Of a stretch of DNA of 64,000 bases, positions 16,675 to 24,815 are shown in pieces. The position numbers were made by a program, and so were the translations under genes. This DNA comes from Microlunatus parietis (GTDB taxonomy: Bacteria > Actinomycetota > Actinomycetes > Propionibacteriales > Propionibacteriaceae): NCBI RefSeq assembly GCF_013407955.1, contig NZ_JACCBU010000001.1, positions 5,332,001-5,396,000 on the forward strand. The letters run 5' to 3'. The notes below the pieces were generated by a model that saw only the letters and a list, made by a program, of their open reading frames with translations, did no database searches and was not told the origin of the DNA. The stretch's first letter is position 1. Each line of letters starts with the position of its first letter.

Positions 16675-17358
16675 CTAGGCTTCGTCGGCCGGGATCTGGG
16701 TACGGGTGACGGCTCGGCTGACCGCGGTGTGAACCCTGCGGACGAGCGGAACGTGCAGGCGGTGGGTGCCGGCGTTGAGAAGGTCCCGGGCCCGCCGGTT
16801 CAGCGAGCGCCGATCGAGTCCGGGTTGGACCAGCAGGTGCAGCAGCGCGCCGGAGGCGTGCAGCAGGGTGATCAGGACCAGCGTGCGCCAGTCCGGGGTG
16901 TCCCGGTCGGAGACGGCCCGCTGCAGTTTCCGGCGAATGGGTTCCGGACTCGCCGTCGGTGACCGCCGAGAGGAGGTCCGCCCGAAGGCCTTCGGGTCCG
17001 GCTCGGCGATCGCGCCGGCGGCGACCAGGCGGTCGACGAGCTGCCGGTAGAGGCGGCTGCCCGCGCGGCCCGTACTCATCGCATGGATCAGGCCGTTGAT
17101 CTTCTGGTCCGGCTTCTCGGCGATCGTCGTCAGCGCCTGGTCGAGCAGGGCGTCGCCGGTGAGCGTGGCGTCGTGCAGGACGATGCGGCGGCGCCGGAAC
17201 AGGCCGACGGAATCGGGGGTGAGGGTGATCCGTCCCAGCAACGCCAGTTCGGCGACCAGAGCGCCGGCCAGGGCTGGCATCAACTGGCCCCGGCCGATCG
17301 GACGTTTCCCCGAACTGTCGTTGAGGCAGATCACCAGGATCTCCTCAGCGATCAGCAT
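16675..17358 (-). CDS. GPP34 (GOLPH3)-family phosphoprotein
   Basis: The protein has 227 aa and resembles the GPP34 family: it starts MLIAEEILVICLND and includes LAGALVAELALLGRITL and the late block DWRTLVLITLLHASGALLHLL. In eukaryotes the family binds phosphoinositides at the Golgi. In actinobacteria it is common and of unknown role, with membrane association likely. It stands alone on the reverse strand. A degraded glycosyltransferase remnant lies just upstream. Confidence 0.88.
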   Translation of the reverse strand: MLIAEEILVICLNDSSGKRPIGRGQLMPALAGALVAELALLGRITLTPDSVGLFRRRRIVLHDATLTGDALLDQALTTIAEKPDQKINGLIHAMSTGRAGSRLYRQLVDRLVAAGAIAEPDPKAFGRTSSRRSPTASPEPIRRKLQRAVSDRDTPDWRTLVLITLLHASGALLHLLVQPGLDRRSLNRRARDLLNAGTHRLHVPLVRRVHTAVSRAVTRTQIPADEA

Positions 17359-17361
17359 GCT

Positions 17362-17760
17362 TCACGGTATTCGCTTTCCGCGCGGCGGCGCCACCCCTTG
17401 CCACGGCTTGGATGGCAGATCGTGTGCGCCGCGGTTGCTGGTCAACCGGTCGACGACTTCGGCGAGCCGGTCGAGGCCCGCTAGGCCGCCATCCGTGCGG
17501 AGATCCGCCGGGCGGCCTGGGCACACCGTTGATCATGAAGGACGGCTCGGACAGCGCGGCGGACGGCGGCCGGCTTGGGGGAATCGGTGCCGATCCGGCG
17601 GCCGACGCCGGACCAGGCGACGCGGGCCCGGCGCGGGCGTTGCCGGGCAGCGGCGGCAGCGAGTCGAGCGGCCGTCCTCCGGTCGAGACGACGATCATGA
17701 CGTCCTCCTCGGCCAGGCCCTCCAGTGCAGGCCCGACCCTGGACTTCGTCGCCCGTACCA
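17362..17760 (-). pseudogene. Remnant of an MGT/UGT-type glycosyltransferase C-terminus
   Basis: The reverse strand carries three pieces in successive frames. VGPALEGLAEEDVMIVVSTG with GGRPLDSLPPLPGNAR comes first, then VAWSGVGRRIGTD with AAVRRAVRAVLHD up to a stop, then GLAGLDRLAEVVDRL. In macrolide-type glycosyltransferases these blocks occur in this order in one protein, separated by about 40 residues with the donor-binding region that is missing here. So the gene has lost its N-terminus, suffered one internal deletion and at least two frameshifts. The rest of 17360-17887 shows no intact gene. Confidence 0.8.
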
Positions 17761-17887
17761 TCCGCGAAACGATCTTGGCTCGCTGACCCGGTCGCGTCGC
17801 GGGCGGCGCCGCAGTTGCGAGATCCTTGGCCGGCAAGCCAACCAGGCCGGACCTTGATCGGGTGCCGGCGACGACCGAGGAGCAGTC

Positions 17888-18655
17888 ATGATCGATCGAG
17901 TAGCCGTGATCAGCGGTGCTGGGCGCGGCATCGGCGCGGCGACCGCTGCCTATCTGGCCGACCGGGGCTGGCGGATCGCCCTGCTGGACCTCGACGGCGA
18001 GAGTGCCGCGGCCCGGGCCGCCGACCTCGGTGGTGATCATCTCGGGCTGGCCTGTGATGTCGCCGACGAGGCTTCCGTCCGTGCGGCCGTCGTGCGCGTG
18101 GAGGAGCGGTTCGGCCGGATCGATGCGATGATCGCGGCGGCCGGCAATCTCGAACGTGCCCCGGCGGCCGAGTTCGATCTCGGCAGTTGGCGGCGCCACC
18201 TGGACATCCATCTGACCGGCACGTTCCTGCTGGCCCAGCTGGCGTACCCGCGCCTGGTGGAGTCGGCGGGCAGCGTGGTCACCTTCGCGTCGGTCGCGGC
18301 CACGTTCGGCCTCCCGCGACGGGTGGCCTATGCGGCCGCGAAGACCGGGCTGGTCGGGATGACCCGCACCCTGGCCGCCGAATGGGGGCCGAGCGGCGTG
18401 CGGGTCAACGCGGTCGCGCCCGGCTACGTGGACACCGAGATGATCAGATCCGGGTTCCGGGCCGGGACGCTGGACGAGCGGGAGGTGCTGGGCCGGACAC
18501 CGCTGCGCCGGCTCGCGCAGCCTGAGGACATCGCCGCGGCGATCGCCTTCCTGATCTCGGAACAAGCCTCCTTCATCACCGGCGTGATGCTCCCGGTGGA
18601 CGGCGGTTTGATCATCGACGGCACGTTCGATCGGTCGACGGCCGAAGGTCCGTGA
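17888..18655 (+). CDS. SDR-family oxidoreductase
   Basis: The protein has 255 aa with GAGGAG at proper distance before the ATG. It carries SGAGRGIG for NAD(P) binding at residues 9-16, a NNAG-equivalent (AAAGNLE), and the catalytic YAAAK motif with the upstream Ser in FASVAA. The end VDGGLIIDG is typical of the FabG-like branch. It stands as a single gene convergent with prcB (13 bp apart). The substrate is not evident. Confidence 0.9.
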   Translation: MIDRVAVISGAGRGIGAATAAYLADRGWRIALLDLDGESAAARAADLGGDHLGLACDVADEASVRAAVVRVEERFGRIDAMIAAAGNLERAPAAEFDLGSWRRHLDIHLTGTFLLAQLAYPRLVESAGSVVTFASVAATFGLPRRVAYAAAKTGLVGMTRTLAAEWGPSGVRVNAVAPGYVDTEMIRSGFRAGTLDEREVLGRTPLRRLAQPEDIAAAIAFLISEQASFITGVMLPVDGGLIIDGTFDRSTAEGP

Positions 18656-18668
18656 TCATGACCGACGC

Positions 18669-19514
18669 TCAGGACAGCGGGGCTCCCGGTCCGTCGGGGC
18701 GTTCCTGCCGGCCCGCCAGCATCCGGCCGACCAGCTCGGCGACCCCCTGCTGTGCGACGCGTTCCACGCCGTCCGGGCCGGCGATCATGATCACCGGATA
18801 GATCCGGCGCGCCACATCCGGCCCGCCGGTGGCCGAGTCGTCATCGGCCGCGTCGTACAACGCCTGGATCACCGCCGTCGCCGCCCCGGCCGCGTCCAGA
18901 TCGTTCCGGTACAGCTTCTTCAGCGAGCCCCGGGCGAACACCGACCCCGAACCGATCGAGTGGAACTCGTGCTCCTCGTACCGCCCGCCGGTCGGGTCGT
19001 AGGAGAAGATCCGCCCCCGGCCCGCAGCGTGGTCCCAGCCCGCGAACAACGGCACCGCGACCAAGCCCTGCATCGCCAGCGGCAGATTCCCCCGGATCAT
19101 CGTGGCCAGCCGGTTCGCCTTGCCCACCAGGGACAACGACGAACCCTCCAGCTTCTCGTAATGCTCCAACTCGAGCTGGAACAACCGGACCAGATCGATC
19201 CCCAGCCCGACCGAGCCGGCAAAGCCGATCATGGAGAACTCGTCGGCCGGATGCACCTTCTCGAGCTCCCGCTGGGCGATCATCGGACCGGCGGTGGCCC
19301 GCCGGTCGCCGGCCAGGATCACTCCGCCCGCGAAGCACGCGGCGATGATCGTCGTGCCGTGCGGTGACAGCGCCCCGGCATCGCCGCTGCCGAGGTCCCG
19401 GGCGCGTGCGGTGGGCAGCACGTGAGGTGCGACCGCAGCGGCGAACTCGTAGAACGACGACGTACCGGCCTTCAGATACTCCGCTGACAGTCCAACCGAC
19501 GACAGATCGCTCAC
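18669..19514 (-). CDS. prcB: 20S proteasome beta subunit
   Basis: The protein has 281 aa and aligns well with actinobacterial PrcB. A 53-residue propeptide ends at Gly53, and catalytic Thr54 starts the mature chain (GTTIIAAC). Asp70 and Lys86 occupy the positions of Asp17 and Lys33. The signature LEHYEKLEG and ALYDAADDDSATGGPD are conserved. It is expected to form the catalytic rings that degrade Pup-tagged proteins. Unusually, the downstream neighbour on this strand is not prcA: a convergent SDR gene follows, and no pup, dop, mpa or pafA gene is in the window. The start is GTG with GGAAGGG upstream. Confidence 0.93.
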   Translation of the reverse strand: MSDLSSVGLSAEYLKAGTSSFYEFAAAVAPHVLPTARARDLGSGDAGALSPHGTTIIAACFAGGVILAGDRRATAGPMIAQRELEKVHPADEFSMIGFAGSVGLGIDLVRLFQLELEHYEKLEGSSLSLVGKANRLATMIRGNLPLAMQGLVAVPLFAGWDHAAGRGRIFSYDPTGGRYEEHEFHSIGSGSVFARGSLKKLYRNDLDAAGAATAVIQALYDAADDDSATGGPDVARRIYPVIMIAGPDGVERVAQQGVAELVGRMLAGRQERPDGPGAPLS

Positions 19515-19647
19515 GGCCCACCCTTCCGCACGAAGCTTGGACCATCCAGCTTAATGTTCTCGAACCAGTGCGGCTCCTGCCGGTGCTGACCCGCCGGCGG
19601 GCTCAGCCAAGGTTCCTTGCCACGGGGCGGTCAGGCCTGGATTGCAT

Positions 19648-19703
19648 CGAGCGGACGCAAATGGCAGCGAAATCGCGTCCGGCTTGCCTTTTGCGTCCGC
19701 TCG
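19648..19703. repeat. Long intergenic inverted repeat (hairpin element)
   Basis: Arms at 19648-19661 and 19690-19703 are perfect 14-bp complements (CGAGCGGACGCAAA). The stem continues inward after one T-T mismatch with GGCA/TGCC, leaving an 18-nt loop. It lies in the 436-bp gene-free stretch between prcB and the next membrane protein gene. It has no flanking T-tract and is not repeated in this window. It may be an interspersed palindromic repeat or a regulatory RNA hairpin. Otherwise I see nothing between 19515 and 19950 beyond the reverse-strand prcB leader. Confidence 0.72.
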
Positions 19704-19950
19704 GTGGGATGGCAGCCGAGGGGATGGCGCGGGTTCGGAGTTCGGTGGGTCTGGGGCCGCCGAGGAGGTCTTCGGCCGCGCCGTGACCGGGCCGCGTCTG
19801 GTTCTGGCGGATCGCGGACCGATGCCGCTGATAGGCGGAGCAGTAGCGACGGTCGTGCCGAGCTTCCGGAGTCGGTCCCGTCGCTTCGGCCGGCCCCTGC
19901 CCGGATCGGGTTAGGCTCGGCGGACCGGCCGACGAGGGAGGGGAGGCGGG

Positions 19951-20400
19951 GTGCGCCAGCTGCGGGCTTCCTTGATCATCGCCGGAGTCGCCGCCGTGTT
20001 GATCATCCTGATCGCGGCGATCGCGGCACCGGTCACGGAGAGTGTCCCGCAGGCGGTATGGGTCGGGGCGGTCCTGGTGGTCGCGGTGGCGACCTGCCTG
20101 ATCGTCGTCCTGCTGCGCGATCCGCTCGGCCGGGAGGAGCGCCGGATCGTACGGGAGTCGGCGGCCCTGGATCGGATGATGGGCAAGATCATCGCGGCCT
20201 ACCAGGCGGACGTCGGCGAACCGGAGCTGACCGCTCCGTTGGCCGAGCGACTTCGGTACTGGCGCGACCGGCGCGACTTCTTCGCCGAGCTGATGACGGC
20301 CAATCATCCGGCCGGAGCCGCCGGTCACCGGCAGGCGGCGGCGATCGTCGACGGGCTCGAGAAGGAGCACGCGCCGGACGCTGACCCGCCCGGACCATGA
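19951..20400 (+). CDS. Hypothetical two-helix membrane protein
   Basis: The protein has 149 aa starting at GTG with GGGAGGCGGG upstream. Two hydrophobic segments (SLIIAGVAAVLIILIAAIA and AVWVGAVLVVAVATCLIVVL) lie in the first 55 residues. They are followed by a soluble charged domain rich in Arg and Glu, which is probably cytoplasmic and helical. I recognise no family. It lies alone before the reverse-strand carbonic anhydrase. Confidence 0.7.
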   Translation: MRQLRASLIIAGVAAVLIILIAAIAAPVTESVPQAVWVGAVLVVAVATCLIVVLLRDPLGREERRIVRESAALDRMMGKIIAAYQADVGEPELTAPLAERLRYWRDRRDFFAELMTANHPAGAAGHRQAAAIVDGLEKEHAPDADPPGP

Positions 20401-20443
20401 TCGACTTCTGGAGCCTGCCGGGGCTGGGTCTGCGTGGCGGGGA

Positions 20444-21085
20444 TCAGCCGGCGGGCGTGGTGGTCAGCTCGAGTCCCTGGGCGGAGACCAGGTTGGCCGT
20501 GCCGTCGGCGAGCCGGTAGGTGAGGCCGACGATCGCGGCCCGGCCGGCGGCGACGGCGCCGGCGAGTGCGCGGGAACGGTCGAGGAGTAGGTCGGCGGTG
20601 TGCCGGGTGTGGGCGGTGATGTAGTCGGCGTTCTCGGTGCTTCCCGCGGCCCGGGCGGCGAGCACGCTGGGCGTGACGCGTTCGATGACATCGCGGACAT
20701 AACCGGTGGCGGGCGTTCCGTGGTCGACGGCGTCGCGGGTGGCGGCGACGGCGCCGCAGGCGTCATGACCGAGGACGACGACGAGGGGACAGCCGAGGAC
20801 GCTGACTCCGTACTCGATGCTGCCGATGACCTCCGGGCCCAGGACGTGGCCGGCCGTACGGACGACGAACAGGTCGCCCAGCCCGCGGTCGAAGATGATC
20901 TCCGCCGCCAGCCGGGAATCGGAGCAGCCGAACACCACGGCGAACGGACGCTGCTCGGCCACCACCTGGGCTCGGCGAGCGGCGTCCTGGTTGGGGTGTT
21001 CGGGCACGCCGGCGACGAACCGGCTGTTTCCGGCCATCAGGGTGTCGAACGCCTGGCGGGGTGTCGGGGCGGGACCAGCTGTCAC
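20444..21085 (-). CDS. Beta-class carbonic anhydrase
   Basis: This protein interconverts CO2 and bicarbonate. The zinc ligands are clear: Cys54 in FGCSDSR, His107 and Cys110 in VLGHDACGAV, with the Asp56-Arg58 catalytic dyad. GTG 21085 gives 213 aa; the open frame continues upstream into the next gene's territory but without family similarity. It is separated from the upstream TsaC-like gene by 26 bp on the same strand, so the two may be co-transcribed. Confidence 0.93.
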   Translation of the reverse strand: MTAGPAPTPRQAFDTLMAGNSRFVAGVPEHPNQDAARRAQVVAEQRPFAVVFGCSDSRLAAEIIFDRGLGDLFVVRTAGHVLGPEVIGSIEYGVSVLGCPLVVVLGHDACGAVAATRDAVDHGTPATGYVRDVIERVTPSVLAARAAGSTENADYITAHTRHTADLLLDRSRALAGAVAAGRAAIVGLTYRLADGTANLVSAQGLELTTTPAG

Positions 21086-21111
21086 GCCGGCAACTCTATG
21101 AGGCGGTGTCT

Positions 21112-22089
21112 TCAGGGTCGCGGCCCGGCCGCCCGCTGCAGCCGGTTGGCGATGGCCAGGCCGAGTCCGGCCCGGTCGGGTTCGGAGGCGATGATCAGGT
21201 CGCAGTCCTGCTCGTCGAACTCGCGCAGCAGGCCGTACAGGCGCTGTCCGTAGGCGGCCGACGACGCGGGAACCGACCGCACCACGAGGTCCGCGCCGGC
21301 CGGCAGCCCCGGTCCGGGCCGCGGGAGCAGGACGCCCACCCGCTGCCCGGATCGCTGGGCCTGCAGCGCTTCGGCGACGACGCGGTCGGGGGCGACCAGG
21401 ACGACCCGGGCCCGCGGCGCGTAGTGGGAGGGGTGCTGGCCGGGCACCCGGACCCGGCTCGTCGCCGGCACCGCCACCGGGCCGCCGATCGCGGCTTCGA
21501 GATCCTCCACGGTGGCTCCGCCCGGCCGGAGCACGCTCGGCACCTCGGCCGTGAGATCGACGATCGTCGACTCGACCCCGACCTGGCACGGGCCGCCGTC
21601 CAGGATCAGGTCCACCTCTGCGCCCAGTTCGGCCCGGACATGCTCGGCGGTGGTCGGACTCACCGAGCCGAACCGGTTCGCCGAGGGCGCCACCACCCCG
21701 CCGCCGAACGCGCTGAGCAGGGCCCGGGCGACCGGATGATCGGGTACGCGGACCGCCACCGTGTCCAGTCCGCCGGTCACCGCCAGCCCGACCCGACCGC
21801 TGCGGCGCAGGACCAGCGTCAACGGGCCGGGCCAGAACCGTTCGGCCAGTCGCCGGGCCGTCGGCGGCACGTCGGCGACCCACTCGGGCAGCTGCTCCAC
21901 GCCGGCCAGATGGAGGATCAGCGGATGAGACGCCGGTCGCCCCTTCACCGCGAACACCCGGGCCACGGCGGCCGGATTCTCGGCGTCGGCGCCCAGCCCG
22001 TACACCGTCTCGGTCGGGATCGCCACCAGCCCGCCGGACCGCAGCACCTCGGCGGCCCGCGCGATCTCCGGAGCGCCCGCCGTCACCAT
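21112..22089 (-). CDS. tsaC: L-threonylcarbamoyladenylate synthase (TsaC/Sua5)
   Basis: This enzyme makes threonylcarbamoyl-AMP from threonine, bicarbonate and ATP for t6A modification of ANN-decoding tRNAs. The N-terminal YrdC fold is intact: IPTETVYGLG, KGRPASHPLILHL, and SANRFGSVSPTTAEHV. At 325 aa it also has the C-terminal Sua5 domain, joined by the linker HPSHYAPRA, so it is the long Sua5 type. A bicarbonate-using enzyme next to carbonic anhydrase is suggestive, though not proof of function. The start is ATG 22089. Confidence 0.93.
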   Translation of the reverse strand: MVTAGAPEIARAAEVLRSGGLVAIPTETVYGLGADAENPAAVARVFAVKGRPASHPLILHLAGVEQLPEWVADVPPTARRLAERFWPGPLTLVLRRSGRVGLAVTGGLDTVAVRVPDHPVARALLSAFGGGVVAPSANRFGSVSPTTAEHVRAELGAEVDLILDGGPCQVGVESTIVDLTAEVPSVLRPGGATVEDLEAAIGGPVAVPATSRVRVPGQHPSHYAPRARVVLVAPDRVVAEALQAQRSGQRVGVLLPRPGPGLPAGADLVVRSVPASSAAYGQRLYGLLREFDEQDCDLIIASEPDRAGLGLAIANRLQRAAGPRP

Positions 22090-22218
22090 GTCAGACCGTC
22101 TCTCACGCCGAACAGGGTATTCCTGGGCCGCCGGATTGCCGGTCCAAAGACTCTGTTCCTGCGCCCCGGCGCTGCGGTCGGATTCAGGTGATCACCTGGA
22201 AGAAAGGCCGAAGGACCC

Positions 22219-23064
22219 ATGGACAGCACCCGCTCCGCCCCGTCGTCGATGCCCCAGCCCACCGCGTTCCACAGCGACCACCGGCCGGCCGACCCGGCCG
22301 CGGAGCTGGTGCACCTGGTCCGCATCCTCGACCTCCAGGAACGGCTGTCCGGGGTGCAGCGGCTGCGGGACTGGGCCCTGTCGGCGGTCGCGCCCCGGCC
22401 CGGCGAGCGGGCCGTCGACGTGGGCTGCGGCACCGGCTCCGAAGTCGCCCGGTTGGCCGCTCTGGTCGGACCGTCCGGTACGGCGATCGGCGTCGAGCCG
22501 CATCCCGGACTCCGGGCCACCGCGGCCGATCGGTTGGCCGGGATCGCGTCCGCCCGGCTGGTCGACGGCGCCGCCGAGGCGCTCCCGTTTCCGGACGGGT
22601 CGGTCGACGTCCTGCGCTGCGAGCGGGTGTTCCAGCATCTGGCCGACCCGGAGGCGGCGGTCCGCGAGATCGCCCGGGTGCTGGCCGCCGGCGGGCGTAC
22701 CGTCCTGATCGACTCGGACTGGGAGACCTTCGTCCTCACCCCCGGCGAAGCCGAGGTGGTGGCACGCGTGATGGGCGCGGCCCGGCGCCGGATGCGGCAG
22801 CCGACGATCGGTCGCCGGCTGCGCGGTCTCCTGGTCGGAGCCGGACTATCGGTCGCCGAGGACGTGGGCGCCTCTGCCGTCGTCTTCGGTACGGGCAGCG
22901 AGGGCGGCATCGAGTTCCTCGAGCTGCAGATCGCCGCCGCGCGGGACGAGGGCGTGATCACCTCCGCCGAGGCCGAGGACCTCAGGTCCGGCGTCGGGGC
23001 GGCCGTCGAGGCCGGCACCGCGTTCTGTGCAGTGACGATGTTCGCCGTCGTCGCCCGCCGCTGA
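22219..23064 (+). CDS. SAM-dependent class I methyltransferase
   Basis: The protein has 281 aa. The SAM-binding motif is VDVGCGTGSE (about residues 69-78), followed by an acidic loop (IGVEPH) and motif III around CERVFQHLADPEAAVREI. This matches the UbiE/COQ5-like Methyltransf_11 group, whose members methylate small molecules. The acceptor is not visible. It is divergent from tsaC with 129 bp between, and upstream of the second binding-protein locus. Confidence 0.87.
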   Translation: MDSTRSAPSSMPQPTAFHSDHRPADPAAELVHLVRILDLQERLSGVQRLRDWALSAVAPRPGERAVDVGCGTGSEVARLAALVGPSGTAIGVEPHPGLRATAADRLAGIASARLVDGAAEALPFPDGSVDVLRCERVFQHLADPEAAVREIARVLAAGGRTVLIDSDWETFVLTPGEAEVVARVMGAARRRMRQPTIGRRLRGLLVGAGLSVAEDVGASAVVFGTGSEGGIEFLELQIAAARDEGVITSAEAEDLRSGVGAAVEAGTAFCAVTMFAVVARR

Positions 23065-23104
23065 TCCGCACGGTCGCGCGCGCCCGCTGAAATGGTTCAG
23101 ACCG

Positions 23105-23133
23105 TTGACAGTCCTGGTGAGGCCCTTTACGGT
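23105..23133 (+). promoter_or_regulatory. Housekeeping-type promoter for the second binding-protein gene
   Basis: TTGACA at 23105-23110 and TACGGT at 23128-23133 are separated by 17 bp, a near-ideal sigma-70 arrangement, 51 bp before the ATG at 23184. A second TTGACG starts at 23133, and a TAGGAT hexamer lies at 23143-23148, so an alternative promoter may overlap. Confidence 0.65.
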
Positions 23134-23183
23134 TGACGCTAATAGGATCGATTCACGTCCGAAATTCCTGCGCCGAAAGTTCA

Positions 23184-24815
23184 ATGATGAACGAACGACC
23201 CGTAGTGAGCCGTAGAACGACTCTGCAGACCGCGGTCGGCCTGTCGCTCGGAGCGGTGGCCGGCTGCACCACCGGCACCCCGACCGAAGCACCGACCGAA
23301 CCGGCGGCCCGGGTGCCGCTGCCGCGCTATCAGGCCTACGCCGGGGTGCAACCGGACCTGCCGTCGTCCGCGGCGGGCGTGATGGCCGGCTTCCTGACGT
23401 ACCCACCGCAACAGGTCACGCTGCACGAGCGGCCGCCGGCGACCGGCGGCAGCCTGCTGGCGATGTCGCGGACCGACGGCTCGGCACCGCCCGCGCTGGC
23501 GAACAACCGCTACTGGCAGGAACTGAACCGCCGGCTCGGCCTCGAGCTGCAGGTCAACCTGACCCCGCCGGCCGACTACGCCAGCAAGTTCGCCACGGTC
23601 GTCGCCGGCAACGACCTGCCCGACCTCGCGATGGCGATGCCCGGATCGGTGCCCAGGTTCCCGGACCTGCTGGAGGCGCGCTTCGCGGACCTCAGCGAAC
23701 TGCTCGCCGGCGACGCGATCACCGCCTATCCGGCGTTGGCGAACATCCCGTCGCACAGCTGGCAGGGTGCGATGTTCGGCGGCCGGATCTACGGCATCCC
23801 GATCCACCGCGGGGTGGTCGGCAGCCTCCTGCTCTGCCGCTCCGACTTGTTCCGCGCGCTGGACCGGCCGCTCCGGGCCGACGACGCGGACGGTTTCGTC
23901 GAGCTCTGCCGTGGGGTGACCGACGCCCGGAACGGCCGCTGGGCGCTGGGCGATCCGCTGACGACGCTGACCTTCGCGCTGGAGATGTTCGACGGCCCGA
24001 ATCGCTGGCAGGAGTCGGGCGGTGCCTTCACGAGCGCGTACGAATCCCCGGCCATGAAGGACGCGCTGGAGTTCGTTCGCCGGCTCTGGCAGGAGGGGCT
24101 GCTGCATCCGGACGGCTTCACGGCCGGCGAGAACGTCAACGTCTGGCTGATGTCCGGCGCGATCGCGATGAGCTACAACAGCTACAACGCCTGGCAGGGG
24201 CTGGCCCGGGAGGCCGTCGCGACCGACCCGTCGATCACGTTCGACGCGCTCGACACTCCCGGCGCCGACGGGGGAGCGGCGCGGAAGTTCCTGTCCGGCG
24301 GGCTGTTCAGCCTGACCGTCTTCAAGAAGGCAGAGCGGGCCCGGCTGGAGGAGTTGCTGCGGGTCGCGGACTGGCTCGCGTCGCCGTTCGGCACGGCGGA
24401 ATACCTGTTCGTCCGGTACGGCATCGAGGGGCACAACTTCACCTGGGAGGACGGCGAACCGGTCTCGACGAAGAGCGGGATGGACGAGCGGCGGGTGCCC
24501 GCCGCCTACCTCGCGGCGGCGCCGGCGGTGCTGTACCTGCCGGGGCTGCCGGACGACACCCGGCGGGCGCATGCGTACCAGGAACGGACGGTGCCGAACG
24601 GCAAACCGGATCCGACGCTCGGGCTCTTCTCCAACGCGGCCTCGGAACGCGGCGCCGGCCTGGACCGGAACCTGGCCGCACTGCAGGCGGAGATCATCAA
24701 GGGCGACGCGCCGGTCGCCGACTGGGACGCCGCGGTGGCCCGGTGGCGGAGTGACGGCGGCGACGAGATCCGGGGCGAGTACGAGCAGGCGTACCAGAAG
24801 GCCGCCGGTCGATGA
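23184..24815 (+). CDS. Extracellular solute-binding lipoprotein (LplA-type), without permeases
   Basis: The protein has 543 aa from ATG 23184, with a Tat motif (VSRRTTLQT) and a lipobox (GAVAGC). It shares the layout of the first binding protein (954-2618): RYWQELNRRLGLELQ, YASKFATVVAGNDLPDLAM, and a C-terminal EIIKGDAPVADWDAAVARW. It is therefore an oligosaccharide-binding protein. No ABC permease gene is nearby, so it either shares a transporter encoded elsewhere or acts as a scavenger. An ATGA overlap joins it to the next gene. The start at ATG 23184 is favoured; ATG 23187 is also possible. Confidence 0.88.
   Translation: MMNERPVVSRRTTLQTAVGLSLGAVAGCTTGTPTEAPTEPAARVPLPRYQAYAGVQPDLPSSAAGVMAGFLTYPPQQVTLHERPPATGGSLLAMSRTDGSAPPALANNRYWQELNRRLGLELQVNLTPPADYASKFATVVAGNDLPDLAMAMPGSVPRFPDLLEARFADLSELLAGDAITAYPALANIPSHSWQGAMFGGRIYGIPIHRGVVGSLLLCRSDLFRALDRPLRADDADGFVELCRGVTDARNGRWALGDPLTTLTFALEMFDGPNRWQESGGAFTSAYESPAMKDALEFVRRLWQEGLLHPDGFTAGENVNVWLMSGAIAMSYNSYNAWQGLAREAVATDPSITFDALDTPGADGGAARKFLSGGLFSLTVFKKAERARLEELLRVADWLASPFGTAEYLFVRYGIEGHNFTWEDGEPVSTKSGMDERRVPAAYLAAAPAVLYLPGLPDDTRRAHAYQERTVPNGKPDPTLGLFSNAASERGAGLDRNLAALQAEIIKGDAPVADWDAAVARWRSDGGDEIRGEYEQAYQKAAGR

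Noticed and set aside
17345..18565. 406-codon reverse frame over the SDR gene
   Set aside because: Only the part up to 17760 shows glycosyltransferase similarity, and in other frames as well; the rest is the shadow of the SDR gene.
19617..20384. 255-codon frame across the gap after prcB
   Set aside because: Arg/Gly-rich composition, no motif, and it overlaps the better-supported membrane protein at 19951-20400.
20444..21883. 479-codon frame that extends carbonic anhydrase upstream
   Set aside because: Family similarity begins at the GTG 21085; upstream is the shadow of the tsaC gene on the same strand.
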